From positions 1 through 64,000 of the forward strand of contig CAWHYG010000005.1 in NCBI GenBank assembly GCA_963833505.1: 64,000 nucleotides of DNA. The letters are read 5' to 3'. Positions within the stretch are counted from its first letter, which is position 1, and every line of letters begins with the position of its first letter. Shown here in pieces: positions 16,151-25,742 of the stretch. The notes below the pieces were generated by a model. It was given only the letters and a program-made list of their open reading frames with translations. It made no database searches and was not told the origin of the DNA. Source of the DNA: CAWHYG01 sp963833505 (GTDB lineage: Bacteria > Eisenbacteria > RBG-16-71-46 > CAIMUX01). Made by a program: the position numbers and the translations under genes.

Positions 16151-19073
16151 TCACCCCCGCGTCTTCTTCCGCGAAGGCTCCGGCGATCCCGTGGAGACGC
16201 CGTACCGCGCTTCCGCCTGCAGGAAGGACAGGGCGTCCCGCCAGCGTTGCCGCCCCTCCCAGACCGCGCGATACGTCTCGATGATGTCGGCCGCCGTCTC
16301 CGGATCTTCGTCGACCAGCTCGATCCGGAACGCGCCCACGCCGGCGCTCCGGAGCGCCGCCAGAATGAGGCAACATGCTCAGCGGCCGGGCGCCGAACAC
16401 GGTGTTCCGGCAGCCGACATCGGCGATCACGGGATGGGTCTGGCCGGTCCGGTCGCGAAGCGCGATCCGGTGACGATCGCAGGGACGCCCGCAGCTCCGG
16501 AAGTCGGCGCCGTCGCTCAGGAAGGCCGCGAAGACGCAGTGCTCGGTGTGAAAGACCGGCAGGTGCTGATGCACGGGAACCTCGAGGCGGGTCGCGTCCG
16601 TCTCCTCCACGAGACGCTCCAACTGCTCGCCGTTGAGATCAAGCCCGGGCGTGACCCGATCCAGGCCGAGACCCCACAGGACGTCGAGTGAATCCGGGTT
16701 CACGGCGTTCAACGAAACATCCCCGGCGAGCTTCGGGAAATCGGGCGTTTCCGCGCGCAGCCTTCGCAACCGCTCCAATCCTCCGAGGCTTCGCACGAGG
16801 ATCTCCTCCGGACGGAGACCGAGGAAGAAGGACTCGATGCGCTCCTCTCCCGGCTTCTGCACGCGAGGCAGCGCCAGCGTGCGGCGGATTCCCCGGTCCG
16901 CCAGCTCGGCCGAGGCTTCTCGCAGCCCGACGAGGTCGAGGAAGTCCAATGCGAGCCGCCGCGCTCCGGAGCGCACGGCTGCGGACATCTGCTCTCGGTT
17001 CCGGACGAGGATGACAAAGCGATCCTCGAAGTCCGTCGGCGGCGGTGCCGGCGCACGGACGGAAGCAGGGGCCTGGCCGCCTTCGTTTCTCCCGGGAGCG
17101 AGGGCTCGGCCGCGTAGGTCGGCGCGCTCCACCGCCCAGAGGATCGGCGAGGCCGATGTCGAAGGGGCTCCAGGCTCCGGCCGGCCATCCGGCGGCTCGT
17201 TCGTATCCGCGGACGGGCGAGTCGACCTCTGAGCGGATCGCCCAGGGGCGGCCGACGTGCCATCGACCGCACCGGCCACCGGCTCGCCGACCACAGGCCG
17301 CGCGCCGCGTATGACCTCGAGCCGCTCCACGGCTTCTCGCCGCATGCGATTCAGCTCGGAGACGGGCAGGAAGAGGCCGGGCTCGAGATCCGCTTCCAGA
17401 TCCGCCAGCCGGTAGCGGGTCCCGCCGAGCCGGCCGAGCTGCGCGCGAAGCATTTCCCCGCCGATCGCGTTCCGCGCGGCCGGTTCGAGCGCGAGGCCGG
17501 ACCGGACTTTGATCGTTCGGCCCTCCGGATCCCGGACCTCGACTCGCAAGGGTTCCCCAAGGCGGGCCTCGACCTTCATTGAAAGCGGCACCTGCCGCGC
17601 CGACTCCGGCCGAGCGATCGCGGCATCGAGCCGCGCGATCAGAGTCGGCTGCGACGTGCGAAAGACCGGTGTCCCCGGACGCACCCGGACGAGATCGGGC
17701 ATGGAGGCTCGCGGAAAGCGCAGGAGCACCCGGTCCGCTTTTCGGACCGCGGAGGGACTCTCCCCGACCCCGTCCACCTCCACCGCCGACAGCCGCCCGC
17801 CGACTTCATCCTCTTCCAGCGCCGAGACCGCAAAGAGAACGCCATCGCCGGCCGCGAGGCGGACGGCGGGCCGGCCCGGCTGTGATCGCACCGGCTCCAT
17901 CAGGACCGCCACCGGCGCGCCCGCTCGATCTCTCTCGAAGCCGACAACATGGCCGGCCGGAAGCCCCCGGTGAGAGCGCGTCATCCCGTCCACCAGCTTC
18001 TGATGATTCACGCCGCCCAGGAATCCCTCGCTCTCCCCTCGGGAAAAGATCTGGCCCGCTTCCGCGGCCAAACGCGCGAGGAGGGAATCTCGACCGCGCG
18101 GGCGCGGATCGGTCCTCCGACCGGACCCTGACGCGACCCGCTCCGTCGGGACGGGGACGGTTCGATCGGGAAGCGCGGCGCCCGCTCGATCGGCAAGCCC
18201 GGAACCGGCTCGATCGTGAGAGTCTGGACCGCCGCCCACCTGTCCCCACGCCTGGTCCACCGCCGCCCGATACAGCGCGGTCGCGGAGGCGACATATTCC
18301 GCGCTCTTCATCCTTCCCTCGATCTTGAACGCGGCGATTCCGAGCGCCGTCAGCTCCGGAATCCTCCGATAGCCCTCGAGATCGCGCGGAGAGAGCAGAT
18401 AGGCCCGGTCGCCCAGATCTTCCCGCCGCCCGTCGACGATCAGGTCGTACGGGAGACGGCAGGCTTGCGCGCACTGGCCGCGGTTGGCGCTGCGGCCGCC
18501 CCAGGCTTCCGAAGAGAGGCACTGGCCCGACCAGGAGACGCAGAGCGCGCCGTGTACAAAGATCTCGCATTCCAGGGAAGTCGACTCCCGCCGGATGGCC
18601 CCGACCACCGCGCCGATTTCGGAGAGGGTCAATTCCCGCGCCAGGATCACCCGCGTGACGCCGAGCCGGGAGACGAGTGCGAGGCCTCCCGGAGAGGAGA
18701 GCGTCATCTGGGTCGAAGCATGGATCGGCAGGCCCGGGGCGACTTCGCGAATGAGACGGATCATGCCCAGATCCTGCACGATGATTCCGTCCGGACCGGC
18801 CAGGGCGATGGCTTCAATGGCGTCCCGCGCCGCTTCCCTCTCTTCGGTGAAGACCAGCGTATTGAAGGTCAGGTAGCTCCGGACGCCCCAGCGCCGGAGA
18901 TCGCGCAACGTATCGGGGAGGTCTCCGAGCTCGAAGTTCCGGGCCCGGATCCGCGCGTTCCAATCGGTCAGGCCGAAGTAGACGGCGTCCGCTCCGGCCG
19001 CGACCGCGGCGCGAAGGGACTCCGGGCTTCCTGCCGGGGCGAGAACCTCCGGCTTCTGGCGGATCTTGTACAT
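16151..19073 (-). CDS. U32-family peptidase/hydroxylase with two U32-like regions, one apparent frameshift
   Basis: About 970 residues. The N-terminal U32 domain begins MYKIRQKPEVLAPAGSPESL and has DAVYFGL, IHASTQMTLSS, the signature EIFVHGALCVSWSGQC and the cysteine-rich RGQCAQACRLPYDL. These cysteines probably hold an Fe-S cluster, as in RlhA and related U32 RNA hydroxylases. A DUF3656-like middle region follows, then a second U32 half with FHTEHCVFAAFLSDG and CGRPCDRHRIALRDR. The frame breaks at 16364-16365: removing one A (T on the coding strand) joins MLPHLAALRSAGVG to AFRIELVDEDPETAADI and on to KKTRG. The gene is probably intact in the organism. The start at 19073 is preferred over 19151 because homology begins there. 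Confidence 0.85.
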
Positions 19074-19228
19074 GGCTTCGTCATCAGGATACCACCGTGG
19101 CGGAACAATCCTTGCGCCGGAACCGTTGATCCGCAATGATGAATCGGTCATTGCACCCGGTTCCTCTCGGGGACGCGCCCCGATCGGACGGGCACGCTCG
19201 GGAACCGGCGATCACAGCGGAGGCGGAC

Positions 19229-19777
19229 ATGGCTACGTGGGACGACATCCTCGGCAACCGTCTGAACCTGGGGAAGCTCTGGCTCCATCAGGATCAGGAA
19301 ACCCGGCTGGCCGCGGCCGAAGCGCTCTATGCGCACGACTGGGAAGACGACGGCGCGAAGCACGCGCAGGCGGATGCGCTGGTGGCGTCCGCGCTGCGAT
19401 TCCGGCCCGTGGCGGTCCGGAAGCTCCCGGTCGGACGGCGGGCGCGATCCCTCGCGCTCTCGACCCGGCCCGGGCCGGAGCTGGCGGCGTCCCTGCTTTC
19501 GGCGTACCACTTCGCCCACCGGGTGCCGCTCATGACCCAGTTCCTGGATGCCCTGGAGATCCCCCACAAGGACGGTCTCATCGACCCGGAGTACGAGGTG
19601 CATCTGACCGATCAATCCCGCTTGTCCCAGGCGACCGGATCGCTGTATGAAAAGCACCCGCCGGAACAGGTCGATCTCTACCTGGCGACGCTCTATCTCG
19701 CCGATCGGAAGACCTGGGGCCTGATCGGCACGGTCATGCAAGAGAGGCTCTCCAAGCAGAGTTCGCCGCAGAGCTGA
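19229..19777 (+). CDS. Hypothetical protein
   Basis: 182 residues starting MATWDDILGNRLNLGKLW. GGAGGCGGAC precedes the ATG, which decides this start over upstream frames from 19136. The protein is soluble and mostly helical, with no signal peptide or known motif. The N-terminal segment (LGNRLNLGKLWLHQDQETRL) and HFAHRVPLMTQFLDALEIPHKDG suggest a helical-repeat fold. It is divergent from the U32 gene, and the two starts are about 155 bases apart. Function unknown. Confidence 0.7.
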   Translation: MATWDDILGNRLNLGKLWLHQDQETRLAAAEALYAHDWEDDGAKHAQADALVASALRFRPVAVRKLPVGRRARSLALSTRPGPELAASLLSAYHFAHRVPLMTQFLDALEIPHKDGLIDPEYEVHLTDQSRLSQATGSLYEKHPPEQVDLYLATLYLADRKTWGLIGTVMQERLSKQSSPQS

Positions 19778-20065
19778 GACCGGAATCGCTGGCGCGCTGT
19801 TCCGGTGGCGGAAGCGCCCGACAGGCCATCCCATCGCCGAAACGCCCGAGGCCGGTCCAATCGAGAAGCCCACGAGAGCTGATCCGATCGCGACAGCTTC
19901 CGAAAGACGATCCCATCGCCGAAACGCCGCGAGCTGATCCCCGAAACAGGATCGCCGGAGCGCTGATCCGATCCCCGAATCGCTTCGAGGCCCGGCGCTC
20001 CGGCTCATCCCAAAAGCCCTGCTCAGGTTCTCCAAGCGAAGGATCCGGTCGATCCTCGTGCCCGA
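19778..20065. repeat. Degenerate intergenic repeats
   Basis: The 288 bases between two convergent genes consist largely of short imperfect repeats. CATCGCCGAAACGCC occurs twice (about 19833 and 19917), and GCTGATCCGATC-type units occur several times (about 19877, 19962). Spacing is irregular. No gene is seen. A similar GATCC-rich patch occurs at 50002-50110. Confidence 0.5.
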
Positions 20066-22228
20066 CTACAGGTGCAGGCTCAGGCCTCCGAACCACTCCT
20101 GCCGCGGACCCGGCTGGTAGGAGTTTCCATCGGGATCCGGCTCGGAGAAGGCGATGTACTTCCGGCCGAAGATGTTCCGCCCCGACACGCGGATCTCGGC
20201 GTCCAGGCCGTTCAACCGGAACTCGTAGGAACCGCGTACGCCCCAGAGCGTGAATCCGTCGACCGGACCCTCGAAGAGAGGCTGCCCATCGAACACGTGC
20301 AGGCCGCTCGAGTTCGTGGAATCGACCTGCCATTGCGTCTGCACCTCGCAGGTGACGCCCAGCGTCACCGGCGAGATGGGATGCCCTTCCACGTCCACGG
20401 TGAGCATGTGAGCCGGACAGTTCGGCAGCAGCTTCCCGTCCAGAGGCACGCCGAGCTCGCTTCCGCTCGTGTACTCGAAGTGGCTGTAGGTGTAGGCGAC
20501 CTCGGTCATGACCTTCTGCACCGGATGATACCGGAGCTGGACTTCCACGCCGTAACGCTGGCTGGTGCCCACGTTGTTGTAGAAGGTCTCCAGGGGCCGC
20601 GAGTCGACGCGGTACCGGTCAAAATCGTTTTCGGTCTTCAGGTGGAACCCGGTGACGTCATAGGACAGATAGTCCTTGAGCGTTCCCCGGGCGCCCACCT
20701 CCTGTCCCTGCGACGTCGCCGGCACCAGGTGCGTGTTGAACCCGCCGTAGCCGTCGGGGTTGTTGGACAGCTCCTCGGTGGAAGGCGGCAGGAAGCCTCC
20801 GGACCAGTTGGCGAAGAGGTTCAGCTCGCTCCGGGGTGAATAGACCAGCCCCGCCAGCCCCGTCGCCTTGTGGAAGTTGGCGTCGCCGGTCTGGCTGACC
20901 GTGTCGGGGATCGGGAACATCAGGTCGGCGAGGTGGTTCTTCATGTCGTCGTAGCGACCGGATGCCGTCAACCCCCAATCCTGGCCGAGTTGGAGGCGAT
21001 CCATGAGAAACACGCCCACGCCGCGCTGATTCACCCGCTGGTTGGCTTCGAGCCCGCCTTCCCGGGCCGTTCCCAGGTTGGCCAGCTTGTACTCGTCGAA
21101 GGTCTGCCACTGGACGTCGCTGCCGGCGCTGAGATGGTTGACGATCTGGCCCGAGCCGATCGTCCCCAGAGGCTGATGATAGTTGTACTGCAGCGTGAAA
21201 CCGGGCGTGAGGTAGCTGTCGTGGGCCACGTTGTCGGGCACGGAGACGGCGCCGCGGGTCATCCGGAAGTAGGTGGCGCCTTGGAAATCGTGGTGATCGT
21301 TGATCCGGACCCGCCCGGTGATCCCGGAATAGAAGCGGTTGGTCCGGTAGTACTCGTCATAGGTGTTGGCGTCGGGGTTGGCCTGGCGCGGGTCTTCGAC
21401 CACCTGCGTCCAGTTCAGACCTTCGGCATTCTCGTCGTAGTAATCGGTCCAGCCGACGATCTGGGTCAGATGCACGTTGGAAGTCGGGTTCCAGTGCACT
21501 TTCTCGTAGAAGTTCCGGGCGAACATGGCGGTGTGATCGCGGTAGCCGTCACCGGCGGCCCGGGAAAAGGACATCTCATAGTTGGCGTGCTCGTAGGTGC
21601 CCCCGGTCGTCGCGGTCGTCTTGTTGAAGTTGTACGAGCCGAACTCCGTCGAGACCCCTCCGTGGAACGTCCCCGAAGGACCGTCCTCCGACGTGAGGTT
21701 GATGACGCCGCCCGAGCCCCCGCCGCCGTAAAGGGCGGCCGACGGGCCGCGGATGACCTCGGCGCGGTTCACGACGGACCAGTCCACATCGTAGAGATCA
21801 GGCGCGACGCCGCTGGGATCGTTCAGGGGCAGTCCGTCCATCAACACCTTGATGCCGCGGACGCCGGCTTCGGTCAGGATTCCCTGGCCCCGGATGGAGA
21901 CGTGGACGCGCTCGGCATCCATCTGATCGTCGATGCGCACGCCCGGCACGGTCTGCAGGGCTTCATCGATGGAGACTCCCCGGGGCATGGCCTCGAGCTG
22001 CTCGGGGCCCACGACCGTAACGGCGGCGGGCACCTTCTTCAGCGGGAGGCGGTCCCTCGATGCGGTCACGATGATCTCGAACGGATTCATATAGACGGAG
22101 GTGTCGGGATGGGCCGGCTGTCGGACCGCCGGAGGATCGGTGTTGCCCCCGGTCGATGCGTGGGCCGGATCCCACGCCGGACCAAACAACGCTGTCATGA
22201 GGACTGCGGCGACCATTGTCTGGCGCAT
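20066..22228 (-). CDS. TonB-dependent outer-membrane receptor
   Basis: 720 residues from the ATG at 22228, preceded by GGGGGAG. There is a signal peptide (MRQTMVAAVLMTALFGPAWDP up to AHA). The TonB box/plug region follows (FEIIVTASRDRLPLKKVP, then SIDEALQTVPGVRI, SIRGQGI, EVIRGPSAALYGGGGSGGVI). A long beta-barrel ends in aromatic/hydrophobic GGLSLHL. It imports a siderophore, metal complex, vitamin or similar ligand across the outer membrane with TonB energy. An ArsR-family regulator lies upstream on the same strand, which hints at metal- or stress-linked control. The ligand cannot be told from sequence alone. Confidence 0.93.
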   Translation of the reverse strand: MRQTMVAAVLMTALFGPAWDPAHASTGGNTDPPAVRQPAHPDTSVYMNPFEIIVTASRDRLPLKKVPAAVTVVGPEQLEAMPRGVSIDEALQTVPGVRIDDQMDAERVHVSIRGQGILTEAGVRGIKVLMDGLPLNDPSGVAPDLYDVDWSVVNRAEVIRGPSAALYGGGGSGGVINLTSEDGPSGTFHGGVSTEFGSYNFNKTTATTGGTYEHANYEMSFSRAAGDGYRDHTAMFARNFYEKVHWNPTSNVHLTQIVGWTDYYDENAEGLNWTQVVEDPRQANPDANTYDEYYRTNRFYSGITGRVRINDHHDFQGATYFRMTRGAVSVPDNVAHDSYLTPGFTLQYNYHQPLGTIGSGQIVNHLSAGSDVQWQTFDEYKLANLGTAREGGLEANQRVNQRGVGVFLMDRLQLGQDWGLTASGRYDDMKNHLADLMFPIPDTVSQTGDANFHKATGLAGLVYSPRSELNLFANWSGGFLPPSTEELSNNPDGYGGFNTHLVPATSQGQEVGARGTLKDYLSYDVTGFHLKTENDFDRYRVDSRPLETFYNNVGTSQRYGVEVQLRYHPVQKVMTEVAYTYSHFEYTSGSELGVPLDGKLLPNCPAHMLTVDVEGHPISPVTLGVTCEVQTQWQVDSTNSSGLHVFDGQPLFEGPVDGFTLWGVRGSYEFRLNGLDAEIRVSGRNIFGRKYIAFSEPDPDGNSYQPGPRQEWFGGLSLHL

Positions 22229-22411
22229 ATGTGCTCCCCCTTGCATGCCGTGGATTGTGTGCAGGACGGGAGCAGTCTTCACATTGCGAGTCGCAGTGTC
22301 AAGTTTGGACTTGGCGGATCGGCCAAAACATCGGCGCGGGGTATCGAGGGGCGAAGGACGCCCCCGAAGCGGCCCTTTTCCGGAGGACCGCGCCCCCGAC
22401 CCGGAACGAGG

Positions 22412-22864
22412 CTAGGACCAGGACGAGACGATGGCCGGACCGGCGCTCTCGGGGATGTTCCCCGGGTTGATCGGCGGCACGAGCCCCAAGGCCCTGGTCA
22501 CCGAAGGCATGATGAGCTTGTAGACCACCCAGCTTCCGTCTCTCCGACCCTCGACGATTCCGGCCTGCCGGAGAACGGCGAGGTGCTTGGAAACGGTGGT
22601 CTTGTCGAAGCCGACGAGCAGCGTGAGCTCGCCCGCCGTGCATTCTCCAAGGCTCAGACGGTCAATGATGATCAAGCGCGACCGGTTGGCCAGAGCCTTC
22701 AGGATGCGGATCAGCTCCGGGCGGGGGCGTTCCCGGACGGAAAGGCGCGGCCCAGTCTGGAAGTCATCGCGGTCGCCCGGATCCGGTTGGGTTCTCAACT
22801 CGGCCCGGGAATCGGCCCCGGAACCGGCGGTTTCGGCTCTGCGGACGAGATCGTGGGTAAGCAT
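22412..22864 (-). CDS. ArsR-family winged-helix transcriptional regulator
   Basis: 150 residues. The winged-helix core is clear: LIRILKALANRSRLIIIDRL, TAGELTLLVGFDKTTVSKHL, AVLRQAGIVEGRRDGSWVVY. Members repress their target operons and often sense metals. Here the alpha-3 region reads GECTAGEL instead of the metal-binding ELCVCDL motif, so sensing may differ. It is upstream of the TonB receptor (184-base gap) in the same direction and probably controls it. Confidence 0.88.
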   Translation of the reverse strand: MLTHDLVRRAETAGSGADSRAELRTQPDPGDRDDFQTGPRLSVRERPRPELIRILKALANRSRLIIIDRLSLGECTAGELTLLVGFDKTTVSKHLAVLRQAGIVEGRRDGSWVVYKLIMPSVTRALGLVPPINPGNIPESAGPAIVSSWS

Positions 22865-23060
22865 GGTTCCTGCTCCATTCGACGTGGGTCTGATCGCTCC
22901 GGCGTCTCGTTCCTGGCGTCCGGCGAAGGATGCTCCCTCTTTGTGAGCGAATGCGGGAGGCCATGTGAAGTTTCGGTGACATCGATGCCGGAGGCAGCGT
23001 GGAAGATGGAGGGCGGGTCCCGGGTCGAGGTCGACCCGTGTTGATCAAGCCGGTCGCATG

Positions 23061-23091
23061 AAAAAACCCGATTCTCCCGAACCGCCGGGAG
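23061..23091 (-). terminator. Hairpin with T-run reading toward arsR (possible leader terminator)
   Basis: On the minus strand CTCCCG (23091-23086), a six-base loop and CGGGAG (23079-23074) are followed by AATCGGG and six T residues. No minus-strand gene ends just upstream, so it could be an attenuator in the leader of the arsR/TonB-receptor transcript, or incidental. The rest of 22865-23183 shows no gene. Confidence 0.35.
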
Positions 23092-23183
23092 GGAATATCA
23101 TGGGCGTTTCCCGGAAGCGCGGGAGATTCGGCCTCTCGACGCGCCTGATCGTGGACTTCCTTGCGTGCAGGAGGGTGTAAACC

Positions 23184-23795
23184 ATGCGGTCAACCTGGCA
23201 TCGGCAGTGTCTGCCGGCTGTTTCTCTTCTCCTCGTCCTTATGGTGCTTGGATGTCAGCAGGTGAAAAGCGAGGCGGCGAAACTGGGCGGCACCGCTCGG
23301 GCCGCCACGCCGAAATCGGCCACGAGCCCGATCGAACGCGGCAAGTACCTCGTCACCGCGATGGGATGCAACGATTGCCACACGCCGTTCAAGATGGGCC
23401 AGAACGGTCCGGAGCCGGACATGACGCGGATGCTTTCGGGCCACCCGGCCGACCTCAAGATGTCGATGCCGGCGCTCCCGCCCGGCTGGGGCTTCATGGC
23501 CAACGAGACCAACACCGCGTTCGCCGGTCCCTGGGGCATCAGCTACGCCGCCAACCTCACGCCGGATGAAGAGACCGGCATCGGAGCCTGGGACGACGCC
23601 CTCTTCATCGACGCGATGCGGAACGGGCAGTACCACGGCGGCGGGCGCCCGATGCTTCCCCCCATGCCCTGGCAGTGGATCAAGGCCTTGAACGACGCCG
23701 ATCTCAAAGCCATTTCCGCCTACCTGCATTCGATCCCGCCGATCAAGAATGCGGTGCCGGAGGCGACTCCGCCTGCCGGGGTCACGGGGCACTGA
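23184..23795 (+). CDS. Cytochrome c-type lipoprotein
   Basis: 203 residues. An N-terminal lipoprotein signal is present (SLLLVLMVLGC, lipobox Cys about residue 24). A single haem c site CNDCH follows GKYLVTAMG at about residue 62, and a probable distal Met lies in the GGGRPMLPPMPWQW region. The end (LNDADLKAISAYLHSIPPIKN) is the standard C-terminal helix of monohaem class I cytochromes. It acts in periplasmic electron transfer, anchored in a membrane. GGAGGG lies about ten bases before the ATG. No partner dehydrogenase is adjacent. Confidence 0.88.
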   Translation: MRSTWHRQCLPAVSLLLVLMVLGCQQVKSEAAKLGGTARAATPKSATSPIERGKYLVTAMGCNDCHTPFKMGQNGPEPDMTRMLSGHPADLKMSMPALPPGWGFMANETNTAFAGPWGISYAANLTPDEETGIGAWDDALFIDAMRNGQYHGGGRPMLPPMPWQWIKALNDADLKAISAYLHSIPPIKNAVPEATPPAGVTGH

Positions 23796-23886
23796 CCGCG
23801 CCTGCTCGGGCTGGCGCTGCCGAACCTCGACAACGGCGGCGGCACGGATTGACGAAACCGGAATCGCGGCCTAACGTGTCACCGAA

Positions 23887-24390
23887 ATGCGACGCATTCT
23901 CTCTCCAGGAGGAGTTGCACTCCTTCTGATCGCAGTCCTCTTCTCGGTTCGCCTGGGCCGCCTGCCGTTGACCGATCCCGACGAGGGCAGGAACGCCGAG
24001 GTGGCCCGGGAGATGCTCGTCTCCGGCTCCTGGATCGTCCCCACCTACGACGGGGTTCCCTACCTCGACAAGCCGGCCCTGTACTTCCGGACCGTGGCCG
24101 CCTCGTTCCGCGCCTTTGGATTCCACGAATGGGCCGCGCGCCTTCCGTCCGTCCTCTCCGCCCTGGCGCTGTTCGGGCTTCTGTACGCCTTCTGCCGCGG
24201 GATCTGGGGAGGCGGCGCCGCGGCGCTCGCGGTCCTCGTGGCCGCGGCCTCGCCCCTGGTCGTCATCTTCGCCCGCGCGGTGATCTTCGACATGCCCCTG
24301 GCGCTCTTTGTCTCGGCGGCGATTCTCGCGGTCTTCGAGGCGGAACGACGAGTCGGGCCCCCCCGGACGGAACCGGGGCAGACCCGGTGA
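23887..24390 (+). CDS. GT39-family (ArnT-like) glycosyltransferase, N-terminal part of a frameshifted gene
   Basis: This encodes the first 167 residues of a multi-pass membrane glycosyltransferase that uses a polyprenyl-phosphate sugar donor. The catalytic acidic pair of the first periplasmic loop is visible in LPLTDPDEGRNAEVAREM, followed by VPYLDKPALYF and RLPSVLSALALFG. The frame ends early after FEAERRVGPP in a run of seven C at 24358-24364. One additional C would read through into the downstream frame (PPDGTGADPVNVPVST) and give one protein of about 618 residues. The GTGA overlap with the next frame is therefore probably a coincidence. Confidence 0.85.
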   Translation: MRRILSPGGVALLLIAVLFSVRLGRLPLTDPDEGRNAEVAREMLVSGSWIVPTYDGVPYLDKPALYFRTVAASFRAFGFHEWAARLPSVLSALALFGLLYAFCRGIWGGGAAALAVLVAAASPLVVIFARAVIFDMPLALFVSAAILAVFEAERRVGPPRTEPGQTR

Positions 24391-25742
24391 ACGTTCCGGT
24401 TTCGACCCTCGCGCTGCGGACCCCGGCGGAAGCGGGCGGGGCCGCAGCGAAGTCGGCGGGAGCAAGCCTCCAGGTTCGAACTTTTCACGCGCTGGCCGCC
24501 GCAGCGGCGGGAATCGCGACTCTGATCAAGGGGCCGGTCGGATTCCTTCTGCCGGCCCTCGTCGTCCTCGCGGTCCATCTGCCTTCGGGCCGGCGCGGGT
24601 TCCTGAAGCGGTGGCTGGCGCCCGTGAATCTGGCTCTCTTCCTGGCGATCACGCTTCCCTGGTTCATCCTGCTCTGCCGCGCGCGCCCGGATTTCCTTCG
24701 GTACGGACTCGTCGAGGAGTCGGTCCGCCGGTACCTCACGCCCGAATTCCATCGGACCGCTCCGTTCTATTACTACCTCCCTGTGATCGCCGGGGTCTTC
24801 TTTCCCTGGAGCCTCCTGCTTCCCGAATCGGCCGCGTTGGCCTGGAGGTGCCGGAAGCGCCTCGACCCGGCGGACCGGATGTTCCTGATCTGGGCTGTGG
24901 TCGTCATCGTCTTTTTCAGCCTGTCCCGGTCGAAGCTGCCGGGATACATCCTCACCGGAGTGATCGCGCTCGGGATCCTGACCGGGCGCCTTTTCGCTCG
25001 CGCTCTGCAGGATCAGAGCGGCGCCGCCGGACGAATCATCCGGCACGGCACGTGGGCGCTGCTGGGGGCGAGCGCCGTCCTGTCCGCCCTGCTCCTGCTG
25101 GAGGTCCATCACGCCGGACGTCTGGAAGCGCTCTTCCACTTTCACAGCGCGGAGCTCGAGAGAATGCGTCCGACGATGGGTCCGGTCGCGATCTCCCTCT
25201 GCGCCGTCGGATTCGCCTGCTGGCTTGCGGTCGGCGCGCGCCGGATCGAGGCAGCCCTGACCGGTTTTGTGCTGCTCCCGTTCCTGATCGTGACCGTCTG
25301 CCTCGACGGGCTCTGCGACGGGGTGCGGACCTCCAAGACGGTGGCCGAGTGGATCCTCGGCGGCGGGGGAGGCGTCCCCGGCGGGTCCGCCACGGTCGAA
25401 GCGATCGAATGTTTTCCGCCCGGGCTTCCTTTCTACCTCCGGACCCCGGTGGCGCTGATCTCAAAGGACGGGCATGAGCTGACCAGCAACTATCTGCTCT
25501 ACTCCGATGGGCGAAGCCGGAGCACGGCCGGCTTCATCCCGATGGCGCGGCGGGACCGCTGGCTCGACAGCATCCATGGACGGCTGTTTCTGATCGGACA
25601 AGCCCGGAGTCTCGGACTCCTGGACTCGATCGGCACGGCCCGAGGATGCCAGCCGGTGAAGCTGCCTCCGCACTACTGGTGCCTCGCGGTTCCGGCCGCC
25701 CCGGCTGGAAGTGAACAGGCGCAGGCGCCCGAGAAACGGTGA
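24387..25742 (+). CDS. GT39-family glycosyltransferase, C-terminal part
   Basis: 451 residues continuing the gene above. It has many hydrophobic helices (ATLIKGPVGFLLPALVVLAV, FLAITLPWFILL, IWAVVVIVFFSLSRSKLPG), with family motifs KGP and SKLPGYI. A GTG at 24387 overlaps the upstream stop, but the open frame actually extends back to 24129. This fits a homopolymer indel in one gene rather than two genes. It transfers a sugar to a lipid, glycan or protein on the outer face of the inner membrane. Its stop overlaps the asnB start (TGATG), so the two are co-translated. Confidence 0.85.
   Translation: MNVPVSTLALRTPAEAGGAAAKSAGASLQVRTFHALAAAAAGIATLIKGPVGFLLPALVVLAVHLPSGRRGFLKRWLAPVNLALFLAITLPWFILLCRARPDFLRYGLVEESVRRYLTPEFHRTAPFYYYLPVIAGVFFPWSLLLPESAALAWRCRKRLDPADRMFLIWAVVVIVFFSLSRSKLPGYILTGVIALGILTGRLFARALQDQSGAAGRIIRHGTWALLGASAVLSALLLLEVHHAGRLEALFHFHSAELERMRPTMGPVAISLCAVGFACWLAVGARRIEAALTGFVLLPFLIVTVCLDGLCDGVRTSKTVAEWILGGGGGVPGGSATVEAIECFPPGLPFYLRTPVALISKDGHELTSNYLLYSDGRSRSTAGFIPMARRDRWLDSIHGRLFLIGQARSLGLLDSIGTARGCQPVKLPPHYWCLAVPAAPAGSEQAQAPEKR

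Noticed and set aside
20870..23044. 724-codon plus-strand frame across the TonB receptor and ArsR genes
   Set aside because: Antisense of two well-supported genes; no motif or ribosome binding site.
24387..24390. GTGA overlap as evidence for two separate GT39-type subunits
   Set aside because: The downstream frame is open well before the GTG, and one extra C in the C7 run at 24358-24364 fuses both into a normal GT39 protein.
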